Shown: positions 15,968 to 23,939, counted from the stretch's first letter. The stretch is 33,803 nt of DNA from an uncultured Treponema sp. (GCA_937891125.1 CALAEZ010000288.1:1-33803); one strand, 5' to 3'. Numbers and translations: made by a program. The notes: generated from the letters alone by a model not told the origin.

Positions 15968-17458
15968 ATGAAAAAGTACATCATCGCGCTTGACCAGGGG
16001 ACAACCTCTTCCCGCGCAATCATTTTTGACGACAGACAGAATCTCGTTGGCCTAGCCCAGCGGGAGCTTCCGCAAATCTACGCACAGGAAGGCTGGGTAG
16101 AGCACGATCCTATGGAAATTTACGCCACGCAATACGGCGTCATGGTAGAGGCGCTCACCCGCAACAATCTTTCGATTGATGAGATTGCCGCCATCGGCAT
16201 AACCAATCAGCGCGAAACAACTATTCTGTGGGAAAAGGCGACTGGAAAGCCCCTTTACAACGCAATCGTGTGGCAGTGCCGACGAACAGCAGAAATCTGC
16301 GAGCAGCTCAAAAAAGACGGTCACGAGCCATACATCAAGGAAGCGACAGGACTTTTAATCGATGCGTATTTTTCTGCCACCAAAGTCAAATGGATTTTAG
16401 ACCACGTAAAAGGCGCTCGCGAACGCGCACGAAAGGGCGAAATTCTCTTTGGCACGGTCGACACATGGCTCATGTGGAAGCTATCGCAAGGAAGAATTCA
16501 CGCTACCGATTATTCTAATGCGTCACGCACGATGCTGTTCAACATCAACACGCTGCAGTGGGACAAAAAGATTCTTGCGTTGCTCGATATTCCGGAGCAG
16601 CTCCTGCCAGAGGTGCATCCTTCCAGCTACATTTACGGAAATGCTGACATTTTAAACAACGCCATTCCGATTGCAGCGGTTGCCGGAGACCAGCAGGCAA
16701 GCTTGTTTGGGCAGGGTTGTTTTGAAAAAGGGCAGGCAAAGAACACCTACGGCACCGGCTGCTTTCTGATGATGAACACAGGTTCAACGCCCTGCCGCTC
16801 CAAAAATGCACTGCTGACGTCTATTGCTGCCACCACGGAAGCGCATACGGTGCAATACGTGCTTGAAGGAAGCATTTTTTCTGCTGGCTCTGTCGTCCAG
16901 TGGATGAAAGACGAGCTGCATTTTTTTGAAGCGAGTGCAGATTCCGAATACCACGCCTGCAGGGTGCCAGATACAGGTGGCGTGTACGTGGTTCCTGCAT
17001 TTACCGGCATGGGCGCTCCCTACTGGGACATGTATGCGCGTGGCTGCATTGTCGGCATTACCCGCGGCACTAAAAGCGAACACATTATCCGCGCGGCGCT
17101 TGAAAGCATTGCCTTTCAAACACGTGACTTAGTTGACTGTATGCAAAAGGACACGGGTATTCAGCTCACCACGCTTAATGTAGACGGCGGCGCAAGTGGC
17201 AACAATTTTTTAATGAACTTTCAGAGTGATGTGCTGCAGATTCCCGTCTGTCGTCCCGAGATGAAAGAGATTACCTCGCTTGGCATTGCGCAGCTTGCAG
17301 GACTTGCGGTCGGCATTTTCAAAAATCTTGCAGAGCTTCGCGCAGTAAAGCGTAAGACGACTGTTCTAAAGCCACACATGGATGCAAAAACACTTGAACA
17401 GCTCCTGCGTGGTTGGGAAAAAGCGGTTTCACGCAGCCGTGACTGGGTGGAGCATTGA
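15968..17458 (+). CDS. glpK: glycerol kinase
   Basis: Phosphorylates glycerol to glycerol-3-phosphate in the cytoplasm. The 496-aa FGGY-family protein has the ATP/phosphate motif ALDQGTTSSRAIIFD, the glycerol-binding QEGWVEHDP and GITNQRETTILWE segments, WQCRRT, and the C-terminal NVDGGASGNNFLMNFQSD. Length is as expected. ATG 15968 has a GGAG about 13 nt upstream, a rather long spacing. The TGA is the first element of the terminal hairpin of repeat copy B, and the next gene is a lipase-like hydrolase that could supply glycerol. Confidence 0.97.
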   Translation: MKKYIIALDQGTTSSRAIIFDDRQNLVGLAQRELPQIYAQEGWVEHDPMEIYATQYGVMVEALTRNNLSIDEIAAIGITNQRETTILWEKATGKPLYNAIVWQCRRTAEICEQLKKDGHEPYIKEATGLLIDAYFSATKVKWILDHVKGARERARKGEILFGTVDTWLMWKLSQGRIHATDYSNASRTMLFNINTLQWDKKILALLDIPEQLLPEVHPSSYIYGNADILNNAIPIAAVAGDQQASLFGQGCFEKGQAKNTYGTGCFLMMNTGSTPCRSKNALLTSIAATTEAHTVQYVLEGSIFSAGSVVQWMKDELHFFEASADSEYHACRVPDTGGVYVVPAFTGMGAPYWDMYARGCIVGITRGTKSEHIIRAALESIAFQTRDLVDCMQKDTGIQLTTLNVDGGASGNNFLMNFQSDVLQIPVCRPEMKEITSLGIAQLAGLAVGIFKNLAELRAVKRKTTVLKPHMDAKTLEQLLRGWEKAVSRSRDWVEH

Positions 17459-17537
17459 TTTCGTTTTGCCTCCATGCAAAACGAAATCTGACGGGAGCAA
17501 GCTCCCGTCTTTGCTGTCTGCACGCGTCCTTGCGTGC
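17457..17537 (-). repeat. composite hairpin repeat, copy B (inverted relative to A and C)
   Basis: Read on the minus strand the order equals copies A and C. First is a GC-rich hairpin 17537-17520 (GCACGC stem, loop AAGGAC); next a CTTG-capped hairpin 17509-17490 (stem GACGGGAG); last a terminal hairpin 17488-17457 with a 13-bp stem and loop ATGGAG. The outer arm of the terminal hairpin starts within the TGA stop codon of glpK (17456-17458). Confidence 0.8.
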
Positions 17538-17571
17538 GCAGTAAATACGACGGAACTTGGAGAGGATTTGT

Positions 17572-18516
17572 ATGCATAAAGAGAAACTGTATTTTGAGAG
17601 CACGAACGGGAGCGACCGCATCTGTTATTTTAAGTACACGCCAGACGCGGTGCACGAAAAGCAGGCAGCGCCAAAGGCAATTTTTCAGATGGTGCACGGC
17701 ATGGCAGAATACGCTGAGCGCTACGAGGCGCTGGCAGAAGCCGCCTGTGCACTTGGTTATGCCGTCTACATTCACGAGCATGTCGGGCACGGAAATACGG
17801 CGGGAAGCATAGAAAGGCTTGGTCTGTTTTTGGACGCCGAGCAGCGCACCACGCTCGTTGAAGACACGCATAAAATGACCGAAATTGCAAAGCACGACTA
17901 CCCGGACTGCGCGGTCAATCTGTTTGGGCACAGCATGGGAAGTTTTGTGGTGCGCCTGTGTGCAGCACAATACGGCGCTGACTACCGCTCGCTTGTAATC
18001 TGCGGCACGGGCGGCAAAGACCCGAAAGTGCCGCTCGGACTTACCGTGCTCAAAGTGCTTCGCCTTGTCTTTGGAAAAGACCACAAGAGCCGCTTTATCG
18101 ACAAAAGCAGCTTCGGCTCGTATAACGACCGCTGTAAGCCGGCGCGCACGCCGTATGACTGGGTTTCAGCAAATCCTGAAAATGTAGACAATTATGTTGC
18201 AAGTCCCTACTGCGGATTTTTATTCAGTGTGGACGGCTATAAAATGCTGATGGAAGTAAACCGCGACGCAAACCTGCCTAAAACCTTTACCGCAACGCCG
18301 CATGAGCTGCCAGTGCTGCTTGTAGCGGGCGCTGACGACCCGGTGGGGCATTACGGAAAGGACGTGCCTGAAATTTGCGCGCTTTACAAGCAGGCAGGCG
18401 TGCGCGACTGCAGCTATAAGCTCTATGAAGGCTGCCGCCACGAAATCCTGCTTGACAACTGCGCCGCCGAAGTGCGGGCTGACATTACGGCATTTTTAGA
18501 GCGCACCAACGCCTGA
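17572..18516 (+). CDS. alpha/beta hydrolase, monoacylglycerol lipase/lysophospholipase-like
   Basis: A 314-aa serine hydrolase of the Hydrolase_4 type. Oxyanion region QMVHGMAEYAERYEALAEA, then HEHVGHGNTAG, nucleophile elbow LFGHSMGSFVVRL, acid region PVLLVAGADDPVGHYGKDV and final histidine in LYEGCRHEILLD complete the catalytic set. No signal peptide, so cytoplasmic. Start 17572 has GGAGAGG about 8 nt upstream; a TTG/GTG-type extension of 5 codons was dropped. It follows glpK, so release of glycerol from monoglycerides is a reasonable guess. The gene is bracketed by repeat copies B and C in opposite orientation. Confidence 0.9.
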   Translation: MHKEKLYFESTNGSDRICYFKYTPDAVHEKQAAPKAIFQMVHGMAEYAERYEALAEAACALGYAVYIHEHVGHGNTAGSIERLGLFLDAEQRTTLVEDTHKMTEIAKHDYPDCAVNLFGHSMGSFVVRLCAAQYGADYRSLVICGTGGKDPKVPLGLTVLKVLRLVFGKDHKSRFIDKSSFGSYNDRCKPARTPYDWVSANPENVDNYVASPYCGFLFSVDGYKMLMEVNRDANLPKTFTATPHELPVLLVAGADDPVGHYGKDVPEICALYKQAGVRDCSYKLYEGCRHEILLDNCAAEVRADITAFLERTNA

Positions 18517-18560
18517 CCCCGCCGTACCCGCACCCATCGCGTAAAAAGTCGCCCTGCCCG

Positions 18561-18732
18561 GCGCATGGACGCGCTCATATAGTTGCACGGACAGCAGCTT
18601 GCTGCTGTCTAAGATGAAAATTGACACGGAGGTCGTTTGCCCGGCGCCACGGAATGGCGCTTCGACACATGCTCGACGAAAAGCGCAAGCTTTTCGCTAC
18701 CGTTAAAACTGACATGGATGTCAGTTTTAACG
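18561..18732 (+). repeat. composite hairpin repeat, copy C (with inserted extra hairpins)
   Basis: Hairpins: 18561-18574 (GCGC stem, loop ATGGAC); 18590-18609 (stem GACAGCAG capped by CTTG); about 90 nt of extra sequence holding GCGCCA/TGGCGC (18643-18659) and a GCAA-capped CGAAAAGC/GCTTTTCG hairpin (18676-18695); then the terminal hairpin 18701-18732 (14-bp stem, loop TGGA). The terminal hairpin contains the stop codon (18727-18729) of the sugar kinase gene. Confidence 0.8.
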
Positions 18733-19752
18733 TACCATCTCAGACTGCACGCCTTTGTTTTTATGCGCAACAATCATGCTGTTAATTTCGTTGTAATCTG
18801 ACACCAGAAGGTCGCCGAAAATCGTGTTTTTGACCGCGCATGTTGCGTTGCCAAATTCCATTGCCTTCTGAGCATCGCCGTACTTCAAAAGCCCGAACAA
18901 TACGCCGGCACAGTATGCGTCGCCGCTACCAATGCGGTCGACAACATCAATGTTCTTGTACGGCTCTTCCGTGCAGAAGCTGTCGGTTTCGTGACAGTAG
19001 ACGGTAGACGTAAACGAATGATTTTTCGGCGAAATTACCTCGCGCTCGCTTGAAGCAATGTACTTGATATTCGGAAAATCGCGACAGAATTCGCGATGCA
19101 TGTCCTGCAAGCTACCTCTTTTGCCAAACATGCGTCGGCAGCTTTCTTCGGAAATAAAAAGCACGTCGACAAACGGAAGCACCTTCTTAATCGTTTCGCG
19201 GGCGGTTTCTTCGTCCCACAGCGTTGCGCGGTAGTTTACATCGAATGCAATCTGCGCTCCGGCAGCCTTAAACTTTTTAATCATTTCGATGGCAATTCCG
19301 CGCAAGTTTTCGTTCAACGCAAGCGTAATACCAGACGTGTAGAACATGCGCGTAGAGCCATACACTTCTTCTGGCACGTGCTCAAGTTGCATCTTCCAGA
19401 TTGAAGAGTGGCGGCGGTCGTAAATGACTTTCGGCTTACGCGGATAAGCGCCGTTTTCGTAAAAATAAATGCCCATTCTGGCGTCGGGATTGTCGTCAAA
19501 AATGATAAAATCATCACTGACGCCGCTAAAGCGGATGCGGTTTTTGACAAATGAGCCGATGTCGTTATTTGGAAGCTGTGTGATAACGCCTGTACGGAGC
19601 CCGAGCAACGAAACGCCAGAAGCAACATTCAGCTCAGCGCCGCCCGCGTGTTTTTCAAACGAGTCACAGCGACCGATTCGCTGGTTTGTCGGCGGAGAAA
19701 GACGAAGCATAATCTCGCCAAATGTAATCAAATCAAAATCTTTTTCGCTCAT
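18727..19752 (-). CDS. kdgK: PfkB-family sugar kinase, probably 2-dehydro-3-deoxygluconokinase (KDG kinase)
   Basis: Phosphorylates 2-keto-3-deoxygluconate (likely) in the cytoplasm. The 341-aa ribokinase-fold protein begins ITFGEIMLRLSPP, has the GGAELNVASGVSLLG substrate motif, FDVNYRATLWDEE, and the catalytic/ATP motif DRIGSGDAYCAGVLFGLL near the C-terminus. These fit KDG kinases best; fructokinase is possible. The frame extends 21 codons upstream, but ATG 19752 has GGGAGG at 6-nt spacing. A 16-bp perfect palindrome lies just upstream and suggests control by a dimeric repressor. The stop codon is inside repeat copy C. Confidence 0.88.
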   Translation of the reverse strand: MSEKDFDLITFGEIMLRLSPPTNQRIGRCDSFEKHAGGAELNVASGVSLLGLRTGVITQLPNNDIGSFVKNRIRFSGVSDDFIIFDDNPDARMGIYFYENGAYPRKPKVIYDRRHSSIWKMQLEHVPEEVYGSTRMFYTSGITLALNENLRGIAIEMIKKFKAAGAQIAFDVNYRATLWDEETARETIKKVLPFVDVLFISEESCRRMFGKRGSLQDMHREFCRDFPNIKYIASSEREVISPKNHSFTSTVYCHETDSFCTEEPYKNIDVVDRIGSGDAYCAGVLFGLLKYGDAQKAMEFGNATCAVKNTIFGDLLVSDYNEINSMIVAHKNKGVQSEMVR

Positions 19753-19768
19753 AAAAGCCTCCCGACAA

Positions 19769-19784
19769 AGGTTTGTACAAACCT
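19769..19784. promoter_or_regulatory. 16-bp perfect palindrome upstream of kdgK, candidate operator
   Basis: AGGTTTGTACAAACCT is its own reverse complement and lies 17 nt before the kdgK ATG, next to the SD. The size and symmetry fit a dimeric repressor such as a LacI or GntR member. No such regulator gene is in the window. Confidence 0.55.
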
Positions 19785-19866
19785 CGCATACGCACTGTGC
19801 ATAAAATATGCTCAAAGTCTATCTTTTTGTCTGCTTCCACTCAAGATGTTTGCACGGGCGCAAATA

Positions 19867-19895
19867 TGGACTTTTCTGTTATGACAGTCTATTAT
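19867..19895 (+). promoter_or_regulatory. promoter of the GerMN-domain gene, predicted leaderless
   Basis: TGGACT (19867-19872), 17-nt spacer, TATTAT (19890-19895). Only AGCTAC separates the -10 box from ATG 19902 and there is no SD. Confidence 0.5.
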
Positions 19896-19901
19896 AGCTA
19901 C

Positions 19902-20870
19902 ATGCCAACAAAAAAGAGTAAGAAAAAAAAGAATGGCTTTGGTTTTACGCTGTGGGCGTTAGGGCTTGTCATTATTTTGATTATTTTTTTAGTCAAAAAA
20001 GATGACATCGTAACCAACTTAAAGACAACACGCGCATTTGAGCGGCTCGGCTTACAGACGCCCGAATTTGTAGAAAAGCATGAAATAAAAGCGCCAAAGA
20101 ATGATGAAAAACCGGTAGCAGGCGAAACGGTCATCACGCTCCACACGCAGGATAAAGCTCGCACAGCACAAAAGCAGGCAGCGCCCGCACCCCAATCACA
20201 GGCATCCTCGGCGCAAACAAAAGAGACTTCACAGACTCCTGCACAAGCAGCAAAACCTGCGCAGGATGCGTTGCCCGCTCAAGAGCAGCCTAGTACGCAT
20301 GAAACGAAAGAAACGCAGACAGAACCCCAGCCGACGGTGACAACGCAAACACAAGCAGCGCCGCAGCCACAAGCTACCACAACACAGGCGGCCCCTGCGG
20401 CAAAGACAGCGGCACCTGCAAAACCCACGCCGCCAGCGCCCGCTCCTGTAAAAACAAATGCAAAGCTCTATTTTGTAACAATCGAAAATGACGGCGCTGT
20501 CTCCCGTAAGCAGATTACCCGCAGCATTGCCAAAACAGATTCTCCTTTAAGCGAAAACATAAAACAGCTGCTTGCAGGACCCAATCAGGCGGAGCGGGCA
20601 AAAGGCTGTATTTCACTTATTCCGGAAAATACACGCCTGTTATCAGCAAGCGTCAGTAACGGTATTGCCCAGCTTAATTTTAACGAAGCCTTTGAATTTA
20701 ACCGAGTAGGCGTAGAAGGCTATCTTGGCCAGCTTATGCAGATTGTCTACACAGCGACCGAATTTAGCACCGTCTCCAGTGTACAGATTCTTATTGAAGG
20801 CCAAAAGAAAGAATATTTAGGCAGCGAAGGCGTGTGGATTGGAAGCCCGCTTTCCCGAAGCAGCTTTTAG
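19902..20870 (+). CDS. membrane-anchored GerMN-domain protein
   Basis: A 322-aa protein. A lysine-rich N-terminus (KKSKKKK) and one membrane helix (about 14-32, LWALGLVIILIIFLV) place the rest outside the inner membrane. A long linker rich in Ala, Pro, Gln and Thr spans about 75-185. Residues from about 186 form a GerMN domain: NAKLYFVTIENDGAV, then PLSENIKQLLAGPNQAE, IPENTRLLSASVSNGIAQLNF, and the QLMQIVYTATEFSTV helix. GerMN was named from spore germination proteins but occurs widely in envelopes, where it is of unknown role. A 43-codon upstream extension crosses the divergent promoter region and was rejected. Confidence 0.85.
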   Translation: MPTKKSKKKKNGFGFTLWALGLVIILIIFLVKKDDIVTNLKTTRAFERLGLQTPEFVEKHEIKAPKNDEKPVAGETVITLHTQDKARTAQKQAAPAPQSQASSAQTKETSQTPAQAAKPAQDALPAQEQPSTHETKETQTEPQPTVTTQTQAAPQPQATTTQAAPAAKTAAPAKPTPPAPAPVKTNAKLYFVTIENDGAVSRKQITRSIAKTDSPLSENIKQLLAGPNQAERAKGCISLIPENTRLLSASVSNGIAQLNFNEAFEFNRVGVEGYLGQLMQIVYTATEFSTVSSVQILIEGQKKEYLGSEGVWIGSPLSRSSF

Positions 20871-20883
20871 AAGCAGCTCCTCA

Positions 20884-20921
20884 TAGACCTGTTCTGAAGC
20901 AACAGGCATCAAACAGGTCTA
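20884..20921. terminator. hairpin shared by two convergent genes, possible bidirectional terminator
   Basis: TAGACCTGTT (20884-20893) pairs with AACAGGTCTA (20912-20921), a 10-bp perfect stem with an 18-nt loop. It lies between the stop codons of the GerMN gene (plus) and the secreted-protein gene (minus), and its right arm starts exactly at the TAG of the latter. No U-tract on either strand, so termination is uncertain. Confidence 0.5.
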
Positions 20922-22028
20922 CTCCTTTGCAGCTACCGTGTACGAGCCGACCACTGCGTCAAAATATGCTTTATTTTTCTGATAAATGCTGTCATACACG
21001 GTCATCAGAAAAAATGCCACCGAGCCATCTTTTTGTTCTTCAATGACACGGAACAGCTGCATTCTCGTGTTTGAGCTCTGCACATACACTGGCAACGTTG
21101 CAATCGTGCGATTTCCCACTTTTTGAAGCGACAGTTCCATCCAGTTTGCATAGCTATTTGGATTTGACTGCAGAAAGCGCCGCAGCAAACGTGAAGCATA
21201 ATCCTGCTTATCTGTTGTGTCTGACGCTTGCACCGCAACATCAAAAGTAACAAGCGCATCATGCTTGCCTAAGAAAAAGAAATTGTCAGCATACTGCGTC
21301 CACTGGCTGTCAAGCTGAACGGTTTGTGTAAAAAGCTCGTCCTTGCTGTAGGTGTATGTTGCAACAGCAGCTTTTTTATTCCGCTTGAACACGTGCTCTT
21401 TATCCGTGAGCTTTTGTGGAAAGCCCTTAAAGTCGGTAAAGCTCGTATCTGCCTGTTCATTCTGCGCACCAGACAGCAAGCCTGTCGTTACAACCTGCAA
21501 AATGGTTTTGCCATCAAGTGATTTTATACATTCCAGATTGAATATAGGCACCAACGGATTAAAAAGAAGCGTCACTTCGCCGCCAAATTGCTGAAAATCC
21601 TGTGTCTGCGTCACTTGCGAAGCTACCGTGCCTGCTTTTACTCTACGGGCGGTCAACTCATACATCATATCATGCAGATAATTTATGACATCGGTATCAT
21701 CTGGCGTGACCGTACCTGCTATGCGTTCGCCAGTTGGCTCAAAGTGGTCTTGCAAAGTATCAACAGTAAAATAAAGCTGAATGTCCTTTTCTGCCTGCGG
21801 CGCTTTCTTGTCCTGCACGGCAGGCGCGTAATAGCGCACGCCATACGTGCTTTCGTCATAATAGACAAAGCCGGTATAGCTTTCGCGCTCAAAGCTTGCA
21901 TCGCGGTAAAATACATATTCACCGGATGCATCCGGAATATACTGTGTCGTGCCGGGAAGCGCCGCTACGGGCTGCACGAGTAACGCTGCGGCAGCAGCGG
22001 CTGCCGCAAAAAATGGTTTCTTCATCAT
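20919..22028 (-). CDS. secreted protein of unknown function, downstream of proS
   Basis: A 369-aa protein with a signal peptide (MMKKPFF, a run of alanines, then LLVQPVAALP; cleavage about residue 24), so it is periplasmic or exported. The mature part is mixed and tyrosine-rich near the N-terminus (YRDASFERESYTGFVYYDE), with no membrane helix and no motif I recognise. It begins only 6 nt after proS and is very likely cotranscribed with it. There is no clear SD, so reinitiation may be used. It may be a treponemal conserved protein; I cannot name a family. Confidence 0.8.
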   Translation of the reverse strand: MMKKPFFAAAAAAAALLVQPVAALPGTTQYIPDASGEYVFYRDASFERESYTGFVYYDESTYGVRYYAPAVQDKKAPQAEKDIQLYFTVDTLQDHFEPTGERIAGTVTPDDTDVINYLHDMMYELTARRVKAGTVASQVTQTQDFQQFGGEVTLLFNPLVPIFNLECIKSLDGKTILQVVTTGLLSGAQNEQADTSFTDFKGFPQKLTDKEHVFKRNKKAAVATYTYSKDELFTQTVQLDSQWTQYADNFFFLGKHDALVTFDVAVQASDTTDKQDYASRLLRRFLQSNPNSYANWMELSLQKVGNRTIATLPVYVQSSNTRMQLFRVIEEQKDGSVAFFLMTVYDSIYQKNKAYFDAVVGSYTVAAKE

Positions 22029-22034
22029 TTTTCT

Positions 22035-23858
22035 TTACGCATTCAATGATGCAAGTGCGTCACGCACGTAGCTGACAGCCTTTGCGCCTGCTTCTGCTAA
22101 CGGCACAAGCTCTGCTTCCTTTGCGTCGCGCGGCTTATATTCTACATTTGGCAGGTTTTTGTCGCCCACCGTCAGACGCAGCGGAATGCCGATAAGCTCC
22201 ATGTCTGCAAACTTAACGCCAGGGCGTTCGTTTCTGTCGTCCAAAAGCACTTCAATGCCAGCCTTTGTAAGCTCTTCATACAGCTTATCGGCAGCTTCTT
22301 TCATTGCGCCCTCGTACTTAATCGGCACAATGCACACCTGGAAAGGCGCGGTGCTCATCGTCCAGATAATGCCTTTTTCGTCGTTATGCTCTTCGATGAT
22401 GGAAGCAAGCGTGCGGTCCACGCCAATGCCGTAGCAGCCCATGGTCGGGGTCTGCGCCTTTCCGTTTACGTCAAGGAAAGACACGTGCATACTCTTGGTG
22501 TATTTCTGACCAAGCTTAAAGATGTGACCAAGCTCGTTTCCTTTTGTTGCGTGGAATTTTTCGCCACAGCACGGGCAGGTGTCGCCTTCTTTTACCAGGC
22601 GCACGTCAGCGCACATAAACGGCGTAAAGTCGCGGAGCGGCTCTACATGCTTAATGTGGAAGCCGTCTTTTCCGCTGCCAGTGATTGCGTCATGCATTTT
22701 TGCCGTCAGTGTGCCGTTTTCGTCAGATGTGATAACAGAAAGGTCTGCAATGAGCGGTACCTTTGCGCTTACCGGGCCGACAAATCCGTGGCCGGCTCCT
22801 GCGTACTGCTTTACTTCTTCATCGCTTGCAAGCGATACTGCGCTTGCCTTAAGCGTAGAAGCGAGCTTTGCTTCGTTTACATCAAGATCGGCACGAATCA
22901 GCACGCAGACAAATGCTGTCGGATGATAGTCGCCAGCGTTGTCTTTTACGCGCTTAAACTGCTTACCGTTTGCGTCTTTACTTACGTCTACGCCCATGTT
23001 TTCAACTTTGTAGATAAGTGCCTTGATGAACGTAGTTGCTGGTGCGTTAAAGAATTTTACCATGTCGTCGATAGAGAACACGTTCGGAGTAGCAACGTCT
23101 TCAAATGCGCTTTCGGTAGCTTGAAGCGGTGAGCTGTCGTCTGCACAGGCAGCTTTTTCTGCGTTTGCCGCATAGCCGCACTTACCGCAGATAATCAGCG
23201 TGTCATCTCCAATCGGGCTTTCGACCATGAACTCTTCGCTACCAGAGCCGCCCATAGCACCGCTGTCAGCCTTTACCGGAATAATTTTTAGACCCAAACG
23301 CTTAAAAATGCGGAAATATGCCTGCTCGTATGCCTTGTAAGATTCGTCCAATGAAGCGTCATCGGCGTTCATTGTATACGCGTCCATCATAATGAACTCG
23401 CGGCCGCGCATAACGCCGTAGCGCGGGCGGATTTCGTCGCGGTATTTGGTGTTAATCTGATAGAGATTTACCGGAAGCTGCTTGTAGCTGGTCAGGCCGT
23501 CGCGCACGATAGCGGTGTAGGCTTCTTCTGCCGTCGGACTTACAATCATGTCCTGCTCGCCGCGTGTTTTTGCCTTAAGCATCTGCGGGCCCATGGTCTC
23601 CCAGCGGCCGCTTTCCTTCCAGATTTCGCCTGGCTGAATGACGGTCGGCTTAAATTCAAGCGCGCCTATTGCGTCTAGCTCTTCACGAATGATTTTTTGC
23701 ACTTTATTTAAGGAGCGCAGTCCCAGCGGAAGGTACGCATATAATCCGTTTGCAAGTTTGCGCACCATGCCTGCGCGAAGCATCAGTTTATGGCTTGCGA
23801 TGACAGCCTCTGACGGAGCTTCTCGCAAGGTAGAAAGATAGAATTGTGACGTTTTCAT
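22035..23858 (-). CDS. proS: prolyl-tRNA synthetase, bacterial type with editing insertion
   Basis: Charges tRNA-Pro. The 607-aa class II synthetase begins MKTSQFYLSTLREAP, with ASHKLMLRAGMVRKLANGLYAYLPLG. Motif 2 is around YQINTKYRDEIRPRYGVMRGREFIMMDAY. An INS-type editing insertion (about 220-400) includes the zinc-like CGKCGYAANAEKAAC and CPCCGE cysteines, and motif 3 lies in MGCYGIGVDRTLASIIEEH. The C-terminal anticodon domain follows. A 12-codon upstream extension was dropped: ATG 23858 is where the family starts. A TAAAAT -10 ends 7 nt before ATG and the only SD-like GGGAG is just 2 nt from it, so a leaderless message is predicted. Confidence 0.95.
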   Translation of the reverse strand: MKTSQFYLSTLREAPSEAVIASHKLMLRAGMVRKLANGLYAYLPLGLRSLNKVQKIIREELDAIGALEFKPTVIQPGEIWKESGRWETMGPQMLKAKTRGEQDMIVSPTAEEAYTAIVRDGLTSYKQLPVNLYQINTKYRDEIRPRYGVMRGREFIMMDAYTMNADDASLDESYKAYEQAYFRIFKRLGLKIIPVKADSGAMGGSGSEEFMVESPIGDDTLIICGKCGYAANAEKAACADDSSPLQATESAFEDVATPNVFSIDDMVKFFNAPATTFIKALIYKVENMGVDVSKDANGKQFKRVKDNAGDYHPTAFVCVLIRADLDVNEAKLASTLKASAVSLASDEEVKQYAGAGHGFVGPVSAKVPLIADLSVITSDENGTLTAKMHDAITGSGKDGFHIKHVEPLRDFTPFMCADVRLVKEGDTCPCCGEKFHATKGNELGHIFKLGQKYTKSMHVSFLDVNGKAQTPTMGCYGIGVDRTLASIIEEHNDEKGIIWTMSTAPFQVCIVPIKYEGAMKEAADKLYEELTKAGIEVLLDDRNERPGVKFADMELIGIPLRLTVGDKNLPNVEYKPRDAKEAELVPLAEAGAKAVSYVRDALASLNA

Positions 23859-23865
23859 AGCTCCC

Positions 23866-23894
23866 ATTTTAGCGAAAACGGGAGCGTGGTGCAA
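23866..23894 (-). promoter_or_regulatory. promoter of proS, predicted leaderless
   Basis: TTGCAC (23894-23889), 17-nt spacer, TAAAAT (23871-23866) on the minus strand, 7 nt before the ATG. Confidence 0.6.
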
Positions 23895-23903
23895 TCAGAG
23901 CAG

Positions 23904-23933
23904 AAAAAATGCCGACAACCTAAAATTGTCGGC
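23904..23933 (-). terminator. intrinsic terminator of the secreted-protein gene at 23940-24647
   Basis: On the minus strand GCCGACAA, loop TTTTAGG, TTGTCGGC (23933-23911), then A and six T (23909-23904), 6 nt after the stop codon. A normal rho-independent terminator. Confidence 0.85.
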
Positions 23934-23939
23934 GAAAAT

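Noticed and set aside
17221..18084. Minus-strand frame of 287 codons across glpK, repeat B and the hydrolase
   Set aside because: It runs antisense to two well-identified genes and reads through the hairpin repeat; composition is not protein-like.
22386..23132. Long plus-strand frame of 248 codons
   Set aside because: It is antisense to proS, is rich in Cys and Val with no domain, and has no SD; it is a shadow of the proS codon pattern.
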